The notes under the pieces: generated by a model
The model's database searches: none
What the model saw: the letters and a program-made list of their open reading frames with translations, nothing else
What the model was told of the DNA's origin: nothing
Shown: positions 1-7,488 of the stretch, in pieces
How the letters are laid out: each line of letters starts with the position of its first letter
Position numbering within the stretch: position 1 is the stretch's first letter
Origin: Catellatospora methionotrophica
GTDB lineage: Bacteria; Actinomycetota; Actinomycetes; Mycobacteriales; Micromonosporaceae
Reading direction: 5' to 3'
DNA length: 63,703 nucleotides
NCBI RefSeq assembly: GCF_011297335.1
Contig: NZ_JAAOTJ010000028.1
Location: 1-63,703, forward strand
Position numbers and translations under genes: made by a program

Positions 1-2
1 CA

Positions 3-251
3 GCCCTCGCCACCGTCACCGTCCTGGCCATCGTCGCCAGCTGGAACAACTTCTTCCTCCCCCTGGTCGTCTTCACCGACCAGACCTGGTGGACCCTGCC
101 CGTAGGCGTCCAGGCCTTCCAAGGCCAGTACGCCGACGACACCGCCAAAGTCCTCGCCTACGTCGTCCTGTCCATGATCCCCGCCCTCGGCTTCTACGCC
201 ATCGCCGAACGACAACTCATCGGCGGCCTCGCCGGCAGCGTCAAGGGCTGA
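3..251 (+). CDS. Carbohydrate ABC transporter permease, C-terminal end (partial)
   Basis: This is the last 82 residues of an inner-membrane permease whose start lies outside the window. The reading frame from base 3 shows a hydrophobic segment, the sequence SWNNFFLPLVVF, then TWWTLPVGVQAFQGQY, a second membrane span and the tail ERQLIGGLAGSVKG. That tail and the preceding WNNFFLPLV motif are typical of MalG/LacG-type CUT1 permeases that import oligosaccharides. A LacI-type regulator and a xylanase follow on the same strand, so an oligosaccharide substrate such as xylo-oligosaccharide is plausible but inferred. The transporter's other subunits are not visible. Confidence 0.85.
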   Translation, partial: ALATVTVLAIVASWNNFFLPLVVFTDQTWWTLPVGVQAFQGQYADDTAKVLAYVVLSMIPALGFYAIAERQLIGGLAGSVKG

Positions 252-393
252 CGGCGTACCCGGTTCTTCCGGTATATTTCCGCAACTTCTCGGACGTCCG
301 AGGGTAGGCAGTGACGGCCGTGCGTGCCCCAGGTACGCTCTGCCGCGCCGAAACCTTCCGGCGGTAGGCGCAAGCGGTGACGAAGGAGTGCCC
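252..393 (+). promoter_or_regulatory. Putative promoter and palindromic operator upstream of lacI-type gene
   Basis: The gap holds a -10-like TATATT at 273-278 and, 10 nt further on, a perfect 14-bp palindrome CTCGGACGTCCGAG at 289-302 with a central CG, as LacI-family operators have. The position near a transcription start suggests autoregulation by the following LacI-type gene. No clear -35 box is visible. The function is inferred. Confidence 0.35.
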
Positions 394-1413
394 GTGGCTG
401 CGGAAGAGACCCGCAAGATCACCATTGCCGCGATCGCGCGGCTCGCCGGGGTGTCGGTGCCCACGGTCTCGCGCGTCATCAATGGCCGCTCCGACGTCTC
501 CCCGCAGACCCGCGAACGCGTCGAGGAACTGCTCACCCGCCACGGCTACCGCCGCCGCCCGGCCAGCATGCGGACCAACTCGGGCCTGATCGACCTGGTC
601 TTCCCCGACCTGGACAGCCCCTGGGCCGTCGAGATCATCCGGGGCGTCGAGGACGTCGCGCACACCGCCGGGATCGGCACCGTCGTGTCGGCCGTACACC
701 GGCGCTCGTCGTCGGCCAAGCAGTGGCTGGACAACATGCGCAGCCGGGCCACCGAGGGCGTCATCTTCGTGACGTCCACCGTGGAGGCGCCCCTGCAGGC
801 CGAGCTGCGCCGCCTCAACATCCCGGTCGTCATCGTCGACCCGGCGGGCGTGCCGCCCATGGACGCCCCGACCATCGGCGCGACCAACTGGGCCGGGGGC
901 CTGCGCGCCACCGAGTACCTCATCGGGCTCGGGCACCGGCGCATCGGCTTCATCGCCGGACCGCCGCGCCTGATGTGCAGCCGCGCCCGGCTCGACGGCT
1001 ACCGGGCAGGGTTGGAGTCGGCCGGGCTGCCGGTCGACGACGACCTGATCTACCAGGGCGACTTCTACCACGAGTCGGGCTACGCGGGCGGCAGCCGCCT
1101 GCTGCAACTGCCCGAGCCGCCGACGGCGATCTTCGCCTCCAGCGACCAGATGGCCCTGGGCGTGTACGAGGCCATCCGCCGCCAGGGCCTGCGCGTGGCC
1201 GACGACGTGAGCGTCGTCGGCTTCGACGACCTGCCCGAAGTCCGCTGGTCCTCCCCGCCGCTGACGACGATCCGGCAGCCGCTGTCGGAGATGGGCATGG
1301 TCGCCGCGCGCACCGTGCTGCGGCTGGCCCAGCGCGAGAAGATCGAGAGCCCGCGCATCGAGCTCGCCACCGAACTGGTCGTGCGCGACAGCACCGCCCC
1401 GCCGCGCGGCTGA
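394..1413 (+). CDS. LacI-family transcriptional regulator
   Basis: A 339-residue DNA-binding repressor. The N-terminus carries the LacI helix-turn-helix and hinge (TIAAIARLAGVSVPTVSRVING at about residues 9-30). The rest is a periplasmic-binding-protein-like sensor domain, including GHRRIGFIAGP and the C-terminal ISO motif FDDLPEVRWSSPPLTTIRQP. I chose GTG at 394 over GTG at 388 because AAGGAG at 383-388 is then spaced 5 nt from the start. Located between a sugar permease and a xylanase with a LacI-type operator, it probably senses a xylan- or cellulose-derived oligosaccharide and controls both. The ligand is inferred. Confidence 0.9.
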   Translation: MAAEETRKITIAAIARLAGVSVPTVSRVINGRSDVSPQTRERVEELLTRHGYRRRPASMRTNSGLIDLVFPDLDSPWAVEIIRGVEDVAHTAGIGTVVSAVHRRSSSAKQWLDNMRSRATEGVIFVTSTVEAPLQAELRRLNIPVVIVDPAGVPPMDAPTIGATNWAGGLRATEYLIGLGHRRIGFIAGPPRLMCSRARLDGYRAGLESAGLPVDDDLIYQGDFYHESGYAGGSRLLQLPEPPTAIFASSDQMALGVYEAIRRQGLRVADDVSVVGFDDLPEVRWSSPPLTTIRQPLSEMGMVAARTVLRLAQREKIESPRIELATELVVRDSTAPPRG

Positions 1414-1425
1414 CGCGGGCTCGAT

Positions 1426-1484
1426 AGTTTCCGGAAGTTATTGACTTAACCCGATGGCGGAGCGCAGGATTGGGAGCGCTTCCA
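1426..1484 (+). promoter_or_regulatory. Xylanase promoter with LacI/CebR-like operator
   Basis: TTGACT at 1441-1446 and CAGGAT at 1465-1470, 18 nt apart, form a sigma-70-type promoter. Immediately downstream, TGGGAGCGCTTCCA at 1471-1484 is a 14-bp near-perfect palindrome almost identical to the published CebR operator of Streptomyces (TGGGAGCGCTCCCA), placed where a repressor would cover the transcription start. A second inverted repeat centred on TTCCGGAA (1429-1436) flanks the -35 box. Repression by the adjacent LacI-type protein is inferred. Confidence 0.7.
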
Positions 1485-1614
1485 TCGATGCATGCCGTGT
1501 CCTGAGTGCCCTCGACCGCCCGGCGTCCCCTGCCCGGACCAGACGCCGCACGTCCAGCGCACGAGCCACCCCAGGGCACCGCACTGACGCTCCGCCATCA
1601 TGAGGAGGACATCC

Positions 1615-3618
1615 ATGACGCCCCCACGCGTCTCCGTCCACAGAGCACGCCGCCGGTTCACCGCGCTCACCGTCCTGGCGCTGGTGTCGACGTTCGCCCT
1701 GCCGGTGCTGTCGGCCTCGCCCGCCGCCGCCGCGACGCCGCTGCGCACCCTGGCCGCGGCCAAGGGCAAGTTCATCGGCTTCGCGGCGGCGACCAGTCCG
1801 CTGGCCAACGAGGCGGCCTACCGCACCATCGCGCAGACCGAGTTCAACCAGATCACCGCCGAGAACGCGATGAAATGGGACGCCACCGAGCCCTCGGACA
1901 ACAGCTGGAACTTCAGCGGCGCGGACCAGATCGTCAACTTCGCGGTCGCCAACAACCAGGCCGTGCACGGCCACACCCTGGTCTGGCACAGCCAGACCCC
2001 CGGCTGGGTGCAGGGCCTGGGCGCGACCGCGATGCGCACCGCGATGCAGGACCACATCACCACCCTGGTCGGCCGCTACGCCAGTAATACGGCGCTGCAG
2101 TCGTGGGACGTGGTGAACGAGGTCTTCGAGGAGAACGGCAGCTTCCGCTCCAGCTTCTGGTACAACACCCTGGGCCAGAGCTTCATCGCCGACGCGTTCC
2201 GCTACGCCCGCGCCGCCGACCCCGACGCGAAGCTGTGCATCAACGACTACAACGTCGAGGGCATCAACGCCAAGAGCACCGCCATGTACAACCTGGTCCA
2301 GTCGCTGCGCGCGCAGAACGTGCCCGTCGACTGCGTCGGCTTCCAGGGCCACCTGGCCACCCAGTACGGCTTCCCGAGCGACCTGCAGCAGAACATGGCC
2401 CGGTTCGCGGCGCTGGGCGTGCAGGTGCGCGTCACCGAACTCGACGTGCGCATCCTGACCCCGCGCACCTCGGCAAAGGACACCGTCCAGGCGCAGTACT
2501 ACACCAACGTGGTCAACGCGTGCCTCGCGGTGACGGCGTGCGCGGGCATCACCATCTGGGGCTTCACCGACAAGTACTCCTGGGTGCCGGACACGTTCCC
2601 CAGCGAGGGCTTCGCGCTGCCCTACGACAGCAGCTACGCCGTCAAACCGGCGTACACGGCGATCAACACGGCGCTGGGCGGCAGCCCGAACAACGACACC
2701 CAGGCCCCGACGACGCCGGGCACCCCCACCGCCTCGGGGGTGACCTCGAGCGGGGTGACCCTGTCCTGGACGGCCTCGACCGACAACGTCGGCGTCAGCG
2801 GCTACGACATCCTGCGCGCGCCGGGCACCTCGGGCGGCTCGTTCACGCAGGTGGGCACGTCGACGTCGGCCACGTTCAGCGACACCGGCCTGTCGGCGAA
2901 CACCTCGTACCGCTACCAGGTCCGGGCGCGGGACGCGGCGGGTAACACCTCGGCGGCGTCCAGCGCCGTCACGGTCACCACGACCGGCGGCGGCACCGGC
3001 GACACCCAGGCCCCGAGCACTCCGGGCACCCCGACCGCCTCGGGGGTGACGTCGAGCGGGGTGACCCTGTCCTGGACGGCCTCGACCGACAACGTCGGCG
3101 TCAGCGGCTACGACATCCTGCGCGCCCCCGGCACCTCGGGCGGCTCGTTCGCGCAGGTCGGCACGTCGACCACCACGTCGTTCAGCGACACCGGCCTGTC
3201 GGCCAGCACGTCCTACCGCTACCAGGTCCGGGCGCGCGACGCGGCGGGCAACGTCTCCGCGGCGTCCAGCGCCGTCACGGTGACCACCACCGGCGGCGGC
3301 ACGGGCGGCGGCTGCTCGGTCACCGCGGCCGTGCAGACCCAGTGGAGCGGCGGCTACGTGATCCAGCCGGTCACCGTCACCAACACCGGGACCTCGGCGA
3401 TCAGCAGCTGGACCGTCACGTTCACGCTGCCGTCCGGGCACGCGCTCGTCGGCCAGTGGAACGGTGTGATCACCGTCAGCGGCGGGACCGGGACCGCGAA
3501 GAACGCGAACTACAACGGCGCGCTGGCCCCCGGCCAGAGCACCACGTTCGGGTTCCAGGTCAGCCGCCCCAGCAGCGACAACAGCACGGCGAGCGGCTTC
3601 ACCTGCGCCACGCCGTGA
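1615..3618 (+). CDS. Secreted endo-1,4-beta-xylanase, GH10-FN3-FN3-CBM2
   Basis: A 667-residue exported enzyme that cleaves internal beta-1,4 links of xylan. Residues 1-42 form a Sec signal peptide ending near AAAA. A GH10 barrel follows, with the acid/base Glu in WDVVNEVFEENG and the nucleophile Glu in VRVTELDVRIL, and the conserved HGHTLVWHSQTP. Two fibronectin type III modules (about 361-458 and 462-560) and a C-terminal CBM2-type module (from Cys567, ending SGFTCATP) follow. ATG at 1615 is preceded by GAGGAGGA with 5-nt spacing, which outranks the in-frame ATG at 1600. The gene is monocistronic, under a LacI-type operator. The two FN3 modules are nearly identical in DNA, implying a recent duplication. 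Confidence 0.95.
   Translation: MTPPRVSVHRARRRFTALTVLALVSTFALPVLSASPAAAATPLRTLAAAKGKFIGFAAATSPLANEAAYRTIAQTEFNQITAENAMKWDATEPSDNSWNFSGADQIVNFAVANNQAVHGHTLVWHSQTPGWVQGLGATAMRTAMQDHITTLVGRYASNTALQSWDVVNEVFEENGSFRSSFWYNTLGQSFIADAFRYARAADPDAKLCINDYNVEGINAKSTAMYNLVQSLRAQNVPVDCVGFQGHLATQYGFPSDLQQNMARFAALGVQVRVTELDVRILTPRTSAKDTVQAQYYTNVVNACLAVTACAGITIWGFTDKYSWVPDTFPSEGFALPYDSSYAVKPAYTAINTALGGSPNNDTQAPTTPGTPTASGVTSSGVTLSWTASTDNVGVSGYDILRAPGTSGGSFTQVGTSTSATFSDTGLSANTSYRYQVRARDAAGNTSAASSAVTVTTTGGGTGDTQAPSTPGTPTASGVTSSGVTLSWTASTDNVGVSGYDILRAPGTSGGSFAQVGTSTTTSFSDTGLSASTSYRYQVRARDAAGNVSAASSAVTVTTTGGGTGGGCSVTAAVQTQWSGGYVIQPVTVTNTGTSAISSWTVTFTLPSGHALVGQWNGVITVSGGTGTAKNANYNGALAPGQSTTFGFQVSRPSSDNSTASGFTCATP
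2695..3297 (+). repeat. Tandem duplication of FN3-coding segment
   Basis: Two copies of a segment of about 300 nt, beginning near 2695 and near 3000, encode almost the same FN3 module and glycine-rich linker. Most differences are single bases, such as TTCACG against TTCGCG. The copies are in frame and the gene remains open. Confidence 0.85.
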
Positions 3619-3664
3619 CGATCCCCGGAGCACGGCTGTCTCCCTTCGAGCCGTGATCCACCCT

Positions 3665-3700
3665 GAGACGGGCTGCCCGACGGCGCGGGCGGCCCGTCTC
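3665..3700 (+). terminator. Hairpin after xylanase gene
   Basis: GAGACGGGC (3665-3673) and GCCCGTCTC (3692-3700) form a perfect 9-bp stem with an 18-nt loop, 46 nt after the xylanase stop. There is no T tract, as is usual for actinomycete terminators. Confidence 0.5.
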
Positions 3701-3757
3701 CCTGCCCGCGTTCGCCGCTTAGGATCACCGGGACCAGCCGCGATCCGGAGGTAGCCC

Positions 3758-4213
3758 GTGCGAGTGTTCAGTTCCGCCGCCGACCTGGCCGACGCCGTCG
3801 GGCAGGACATCGGGCCCGGCCCGTGGCACCCGGTCGAGCAGGCCCGGGTCGACACGTTCGCCGCGGCGACCGGTGACGACCAGTGGATCCACACCGATCC
3901 GGCGCGCGCCGCGGCCGGGCCGTTCGGCGGGACCATCGCGCACGGATACCTCACCCTGTCGCTGCTGCCGCTGCTGGTGCGTGACCTGTACCGGTTCGAG
4001 GGCGCGCGGATGGTCGTCAACTACGGGCTGGACAAGGTGCGCTTTCCCGCGCCGGTGCCGGTGGGGGCGTCGGTGCGGCTGTCGGCGCAGGTCGTGTCCG
4101 TCGCGGAGGCCGGCGGCGGGGTGCAGGTCACGGCGCGGATGACGGTCGAGTCCGACCGCTCCGCCAAGCCCTGCTGCGTGGCCGAGACGGTGACCAGGGT
4201 GTTCTTCTCGTGA
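3758..4213 (+). CDS. MaoC-like (R)-specific enoyl-CoA hydratase
   Basis: A 151-residue hot-dog-fold protein. It has the hydratase-2 signature region (FAAATGDDQWIHTDPARAAAGPFGGTIAHGYLTLSLLP, about residues 34-71), with the Asp and His of the catalytic pair in DDQWIHTDP and the following GTIAHG. Members hydrate trans-2-enoyl-CoA, and length and motif order match the family. GTG at 3758 follows GGAGG at 3747-3751. The stop overlaps the start of the Nudix gene by 4 nt, so the two are translationally coupled, although no shared pathway is obvious. The acyl-CoA substrate cannot be read from sequence. Confidence 0.88.
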   Translation: MRVFSSAADLADAVGQDIGPGPWHPVEQARVDTFAAATGDDQWIHTDPARAAAGPFGGTIAHGYLTLSLLPLLVRDLYRFEGARMVVNYGLDKVRFPAPVPVGASVRLSAQVVSVAEAGGGVQVTARMTVESDRSAKPCCVAETVTRVFFS

Positions 4214-4641
4214 AGCGGGTCAGCAAGGTCGTCGCGTACATCGTGCGCGGCGGGCGGGTGGTGGTGTTCGCGCACGGCGACCACGACACCCTCGCGCTGG
4301 CCGGGATCCAGGTGCCCGCCGGCACGGTGCAGCCCGGCGAGCTGCCCGAGGACGCGGTGCTGCGCGAGGCGTACGAGGAGACGGGGTTGCCCGGCCTGCG
4401 CCTGGTCCGCTACCTGGGCGTCGGTGAGTACGACGGGCGGCCGTCGACCGACGCGGTGCACGTGCGGCACTTCTACGAGCTGGCCGTCGGCGCCGACGAG
4501 GTCCCCGAACACTGGACGGCGTACGAGACCGGCGACGGCGCGCACGAGCCGATCCGCTTCGACCTGAGCTGGCTGCCGCTGGACCAGGCGCACGTGCTCG
4601 CCTTCGGCCAGGGCTCCCACCTGGCCCGGCTACTCGACTGA
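4210..4641 (+). CDS. Nudix hydrolase
   Basis: A 143-residue protein with a complete Nudix box (G-x5-E-x7-REAYEETGL, about residues 37-59), which binds metal and hydrolyses a nucleoside diphosphate linked to another group. It starts with GTG inside the stop of the MaoC-like gene (GTGA overlap). The C-terminal part is poorly distinctive, so the substrate is unknown. It runs tail to tail into the minus-strand gene at 4630-5085, with a 12-nt overlap. Confidence 0.88.
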   Translation: MKRVSKVVAYIVRGGRVVVFAHGDHDTLALAGIQVPAGTVQPGELPEDAVLREAYEETGLPGLRLVRYLGVGEYDGRPSTDAVHVRHFYELAVGADEVPEHWTAYETGDGAHEPIRFDLSWLPLDQAHVLAFGQGSHLARLLD

Positions 4642-5085
4642 GGCGGTCCGGTCCCAGTCGAGGCCGAGCAGCAGGTCGAGGAAGTCGGCCAGGCGCTGGG
4701 GGCCCCGGCAGACCAGCCGGTGCGCGACGTCGTCGCAGGCCCAGCGGGCTTCGAAGCCGCGCCACGTGGTGCCCGCGCTGACCCGTACCCGGTGCGGGCC
4801 GAGGTTGATCCGGGCGATCTGCCGCTCCAGGGTGTCCTCGTCGAAGCCGAGCACCGAGTGCACCTGGATCTCGACGGCGCCGCGCCGGTATGCCGCGAAG
4901 CGCTGGGTCGCGGTGCTGATCCGGCTGCCGGGATCGGCCGTCCACGCGGCTGGCAGCGCGGGCAGGCCCGGCCACGCGTCGACGGTGCGCCGTCCGCGTC
5001 CGGCCAGCAGGGCGGCGGCCGTGGTCAGACCCGTCGTGGCGTGACGCAGGGCGGAGGCGTGGAGCGGGGGGACGGCTGCGAGCAC
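4630..5085 (-). CDS. Conserved protein of unknown function
   Basis: A 151-residue protein that I do not recognise. It has an alanine-rich N-terminus (RHATTGLTTAAALLAGRG) without a convincing signal peptide. A central segment, EIQVHSVLGFDEDTLERQIARINLGPHRVRVSAGTTWRGF, and a C-terminal DFLDLLLGLDWDRTASVE look like an alpha/beta fold. GTG at 5085 has GGGAG 5 nt upstream. It is a single gene, convergent with the Nudix gene. GC at third positions supports this frame as coding. Confidence 0.6.
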   Translation of the reverse strand: MLAAVPPLHASALRHATTGLTTAAALLAGRGRRTVDAWPGLPALPAAWTADPGSRISTATQRFAAYRRGAVEIQVHSVLGFDEDTLERQIARINLGPHRVRVSAGTTWRGFEARWACDDVAHRLVCRGPQRLADFLDLLLGLDWDRTASVE

Positions 5086-5313
5086 GGTGACTCCCGGAGG
5101 TCGCGGCGTACGCGACTCGGGGTGGGGAGCGCGACGCGGTGATGCGGCGGGGGTGGTCGCCGCGGGAGCCCGACGCTGCGCTCGTCCCTACAGTTCACAC
5201 CACCACCACGCCCCGCGCTGCCAACCGCCCACTCTCCGGGAAACCGGATTCCGCCACCGCGCCCCGTCCCGCCCCCGGTCCGCTTCGGCCGACTCCCCGC
5301 CCACTTCCCCGTC
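5086..5313. other. Intergenic stretch, no gene seen
   Basis: I see no coding frame with consistent third-position GC here. The stretch must hold the promoter of the minus-strand gene starting at 5085, but no clear -35/-10 pair stands out. The long inverted repeat that follows is listed separately. Confidence 0.4.
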
Positions 5314-5378
5314 AAGATCGCTGTCTCGGGTCAAAACCTCAGATCAGGCCATAGGTTTTGACCCGAGACGGCGATCTT
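5314..5378. terminator. Long inverted repeat (26-bp arms), terminator or intergenic repeat element
   Basis: The arms at 5314-5339 and 5353-5378 (starting AAGATCGC and ending AAAACCT on the left) pair over 26 bp with one mismatch, around a 13-nt loop. The right arm ends 6 nt beyond the stop of the minus-strand MauE-type gene, so a terminator role is likely. The length and the single compensated position are also typical of dispersed repeats that fold into RNA hairpins. Confidence 0.65.
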
Positions 5379-5384
5379 CGGCGG

Positions 5385-6299
5385 TCAGCCGAGCGCGACG
5401 GCGCTCCCGACGGCGCTCGCGGTGGCCGGGGCGGGGGAGGGGTGGAGCCAGTCGGGGTCGGGGGAGTCGGGTGGGGCGTGGAGGGTGAGGACCACCTGGC
5501 CGGTGGGTTCGTCGAGGAGGACCATGCGGACGGCGGCGGGCTGGTAGCGCAGGCGGGGGACGGCGTAGACGGCGGACACCTCGTCGCCGCGGTGCCGGGC
5601 GGTGAACACGAGGATGCGCCACTCGCCGTCGTCCCAGTGTTCGCGCAGGTCGGAGGTGAGCAGGGCGGCGGTCTGGCGCCAGACGGGGCTGCGGTGCAGT
5701 TGCTCCACCGTGGAGTCGAGCGGCACCGCGAACCCGCCCCCGGCCAGCGGCCGGGTGACCCGGACCTGGAGCTGGCGCAGCGGCTCCAGCCAGTGCCGGT
5801 CGAGTTCGGGGGACAGCGCGACCAGTACGGCCGCCTCGCCCAGCAGCAGCGCCACGGCCGACAGCGGCCTGGTCGCCAGGACGTCGGTCCAGCCCACGGT
5901 CGCGGGCAGGGCGAGCAGGCTCGCGGCCAGCAGGCCGCCGGTGCGGGCGAACGAACGCCAGCGCACGGGGGTACGCGTGGCGGACAGGCAGCCGCACGAC
6001 GAGTCCGGTGCGGCGACGCGGGCGTACGCCAGGTAACCGGCGAAGCCGACCGACAGCGTGGCGGCGGCCAGGGCTTCGGCCGGTAAAGCGGGCGGGGCTA
6101 GCAGGAGCAGGCCGAGGGCCGCCTCGACCGCGCCGACCAGCCGGAACGCGGGCAGTGCGCGCGCGTCGCCGACCAGGCGGGCCAGCGCGCTGCGCCCGGC
6201 GGCCGCGGCGGCGTCGCGGGAGAGCAGCTTGAGCCGGGCCGACCAGAGCAGCACGAGGCCGAGCAGCAGCGGCTGCAGCGGCGCGATCCACGAGAGCAT
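5385..6299 (-). CDS. MauE-type redox-associated membrane protein with C-terminal extension
   Basis: A 304-residue membrane protein. Residues 1-190 contain about five hydrophobic segments and the MauE-like CGC motif (Cys102, Cys104, in DSSCGCLSATRTPVRW). MauE helps form the disulfides of methylamine dehydrogenase, and relatives supply thiol oxidation to other secreted proteins. Residues 190-304 are hydrophilic (EQLHRSPVWRQTAALL, WRILVFTARHRGDEVS), longer than usual for the family, and I do not recognise them. ATG at 6299 has GGAGG close upstream. It is the last gene of a trio with a Tat-exported protein and a 15-cysteine protein, its probable client. Confidence 0.8.
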   Translation of the reverse strand: MLSWIAPLQPLLLGLVLLWSARLKLLSRDAAAAAGRSALARLVGDARALPAFRLVGAVEAALGLLLLAPPALPAEALAAATLSVGFAGYLAYARVAAPDSSCGCLSATRTPVRWRSFARTGGLLAASLLALPATVGWTDVLATRPLSAVALLLGEAAVLVALSPELDRHWLEPLRQLQVRVTRPLAGGGFAVPLDSTVEQLHRSPVWRQTAALLTSDLREHWDDGEWRILVFTARHRGDEVSAVYAVPRLRYQPAAVRMVLLDEPTGQVVLTLHAPPDSPDPDWLHPSPAPATASAVGSAVALG

Positions 6300-6406
6300 C
6301 GATCCTCCGGGATGTCGAAGGGTGTGGGGGGCGGGCGGACGCCCAGGGGTTGCGGGCGTCCGCCCGGGTCGGCGGCGTCTGTGGGAGGGCCGACGCCGCC
6401 GCGCGA

Positions 6407-7009
6407 TCAGGCGTTGGCGTACACGGTCGCGATCTGGACCTCGTTGGTGTCGGGCACCCACGCGCCGATGACCTGGACGTGCTTGCCGACGCGCAGCATC
6501 GACATGTCGGATACGGCGGGGGTGTTGTTGTAGCGGGCCGCCGACGTGCCGGGCACCAGGTGCCCGACGATGCGCTTGCCCTTGTGGTCCAGGTGCAGCA
6601 GGTTGCGGCCGATGGCCGCGATGTGGGCGTGCACGTTGACGATGTTCACCCACACCGAGTCGGCGGCCAGGGTGCCGTCGGGCAGGCGCAGGCCGCGGGC
6701 GTACAGGCCGTCGCCGACGGCGACCTGCTCGAACGTGGTGGGGCGCAGTTTCCAGATGCTGGTGCCGCCGGTGATCCGGATGCGCCACAGCGCGGTGTCG
6801 GAGCCGGTGACGAACAGCATCCCGGCGCTGATGCCGGTGATGCGGCCCTCGGCGAAGTTGGGGTCGGGTGCGCCGGGCTCGATGGCCTGTTCACCGGCGG
6901 CGAAGGCGGCCTCGGGGGCGAGCGAGCCCAGCGCGGTCGCCCCGGCCAGGGCGGCGCTGCCGACGACGGCGGAGGTGAGCAGGCGGCGGCGGTCCAGGTT
7001 CTCGGTCAT
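6407..7009 (-). CDS. Tat-exported protein of unknown function
   Basis: A 200-residue protein with a clear twin-arginine signal (MTENLDRRRLLTSAVVGSAAL, cleavage near residue 38), so it leaves the cell folded. The mature part is beta-rich (GRITGISAGMLFVTGSDTALWRIRITGGTSIWK, VGKHVQVIGAWVPDTNEVQIATVYANA) and resembles the small OB-like DUF5666 proteins. This is a weak assignment. ATG at 7009 has GGAGG 5 nt upstream. It begins 13 nt after the stop of the cysteine-rich gene and precedes the MauE-type gene, so all three are probably one transcript. Confidence 0.75.
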   Translation of the reverse strand: MTENLDRRRLLTSAVVGSAALAGATALGSLAPEAAFAAGEQAIEPGAPDPNFAEGRITGISAGMLFVTGSDTALWRIRITGGTSIWKLRPTTFEQVAVGDGLYARGLRLPDGTLAADSVWVNIVNVHAHIAAIGRNLLHLDHKGKRIVGHLVPGTSAARYNNTPAVSDMSMLRVGKHVQVIGAWVPDTNEVQIATVYANA

Positions 7010-7022
7010 GTCGGCCTCCGGC

Positions 7023-7433
7023 TCACACGGTGTCGACGCTGCAGGGCTGCAGGCCGGACGACAGGCTGGCGATCTGGCTGTATGCCGCGGGGGTGAGGTC
7101 GACGATGCGGTTGGTGCCGCACACCGAGCCGCAGCAGGCGCGCTCGCCGCACCACAGGTCGGTCTGCGGGCCGCAGTCGGCGATGGTGGTGCCGACGCGC
7201 TTTCCGTTGCAGCGGTTGGTGGTGTAGTGCCGGAATCCGCAGCCGCGGCGCGACATCGTGACGCCGCAGGCGTCGGGCCGGGTGATGTTGAAACAGGCGG
7301 CCGATGCGTTCGGCCAGGCGTGCTGGAAGCTCCCGCTGTTGCAGGTGCCGCATGCCCCGTGTCCGGCGGTGCCGCAGGGGCCCCAGGAGTTGCCGCAGCA
7401 GAACCACGACATCGTGCCGGTGAGTGCAGCCAC
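7023..7433 (-). CDS. Cysteine-rich protein, RlpA/barwin-like double-psi beta-barrel, no signal peptide
   Basis: A 136-residue protein with 15 cysteines (residues 12, 13, 20, 28, 31, 47, 56, 65, 75, 87, 95, 100, 101, 105, 131). The C-terminal half matches the layout of RlpA, barwin and expansin domains: CGFRHYTTNRCNGKRV, then GTTIADCG, then RIVDLTPAAYSQIASLSSG. Such disulfide-rich domains fold outside the cytoplasm, yet no signal peptide precedes MAALTGTMSWFCCG. GTG at 7433 is preceded by AAAGGAGG with 7-nt spacing, and no alternative upstream start adds a signal. Export together with the Tat protein encoded next is an inference. Confidence 0.75.
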   Translation of the reverse strand: MAALTGTMSWFCCGNSWGPCGTAGHGACGTCNSGSFQHAWPNASAACFNITRPDACGVTMSRRGCGFRHYTTNRCNGKRVGTTIADCGPQTDLWCGERACCGSVCGTNRIVDLTPAAYSQIASLSSGLQPCSVDTV

Positions 7434-7488
7434 TGTCCGCCTCCTTTCATGGTGGGGGGTGTCTACCAGGAGGAGCGACGATGGGCCC

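Noticed and set aside
2695..3297. CRISPR-like direct repeats
   Set aside because: The repeat is a long in-frame duplication of an FN3 module, not short repeats with unique spacers. No CRISPR array was found elsewhere.
1438..4020. Minus-strand open frame of 860 codons
   Set aside because: Antisense to the xylanase and MaoC genes; its translation reflects repeated FN3 DNA.
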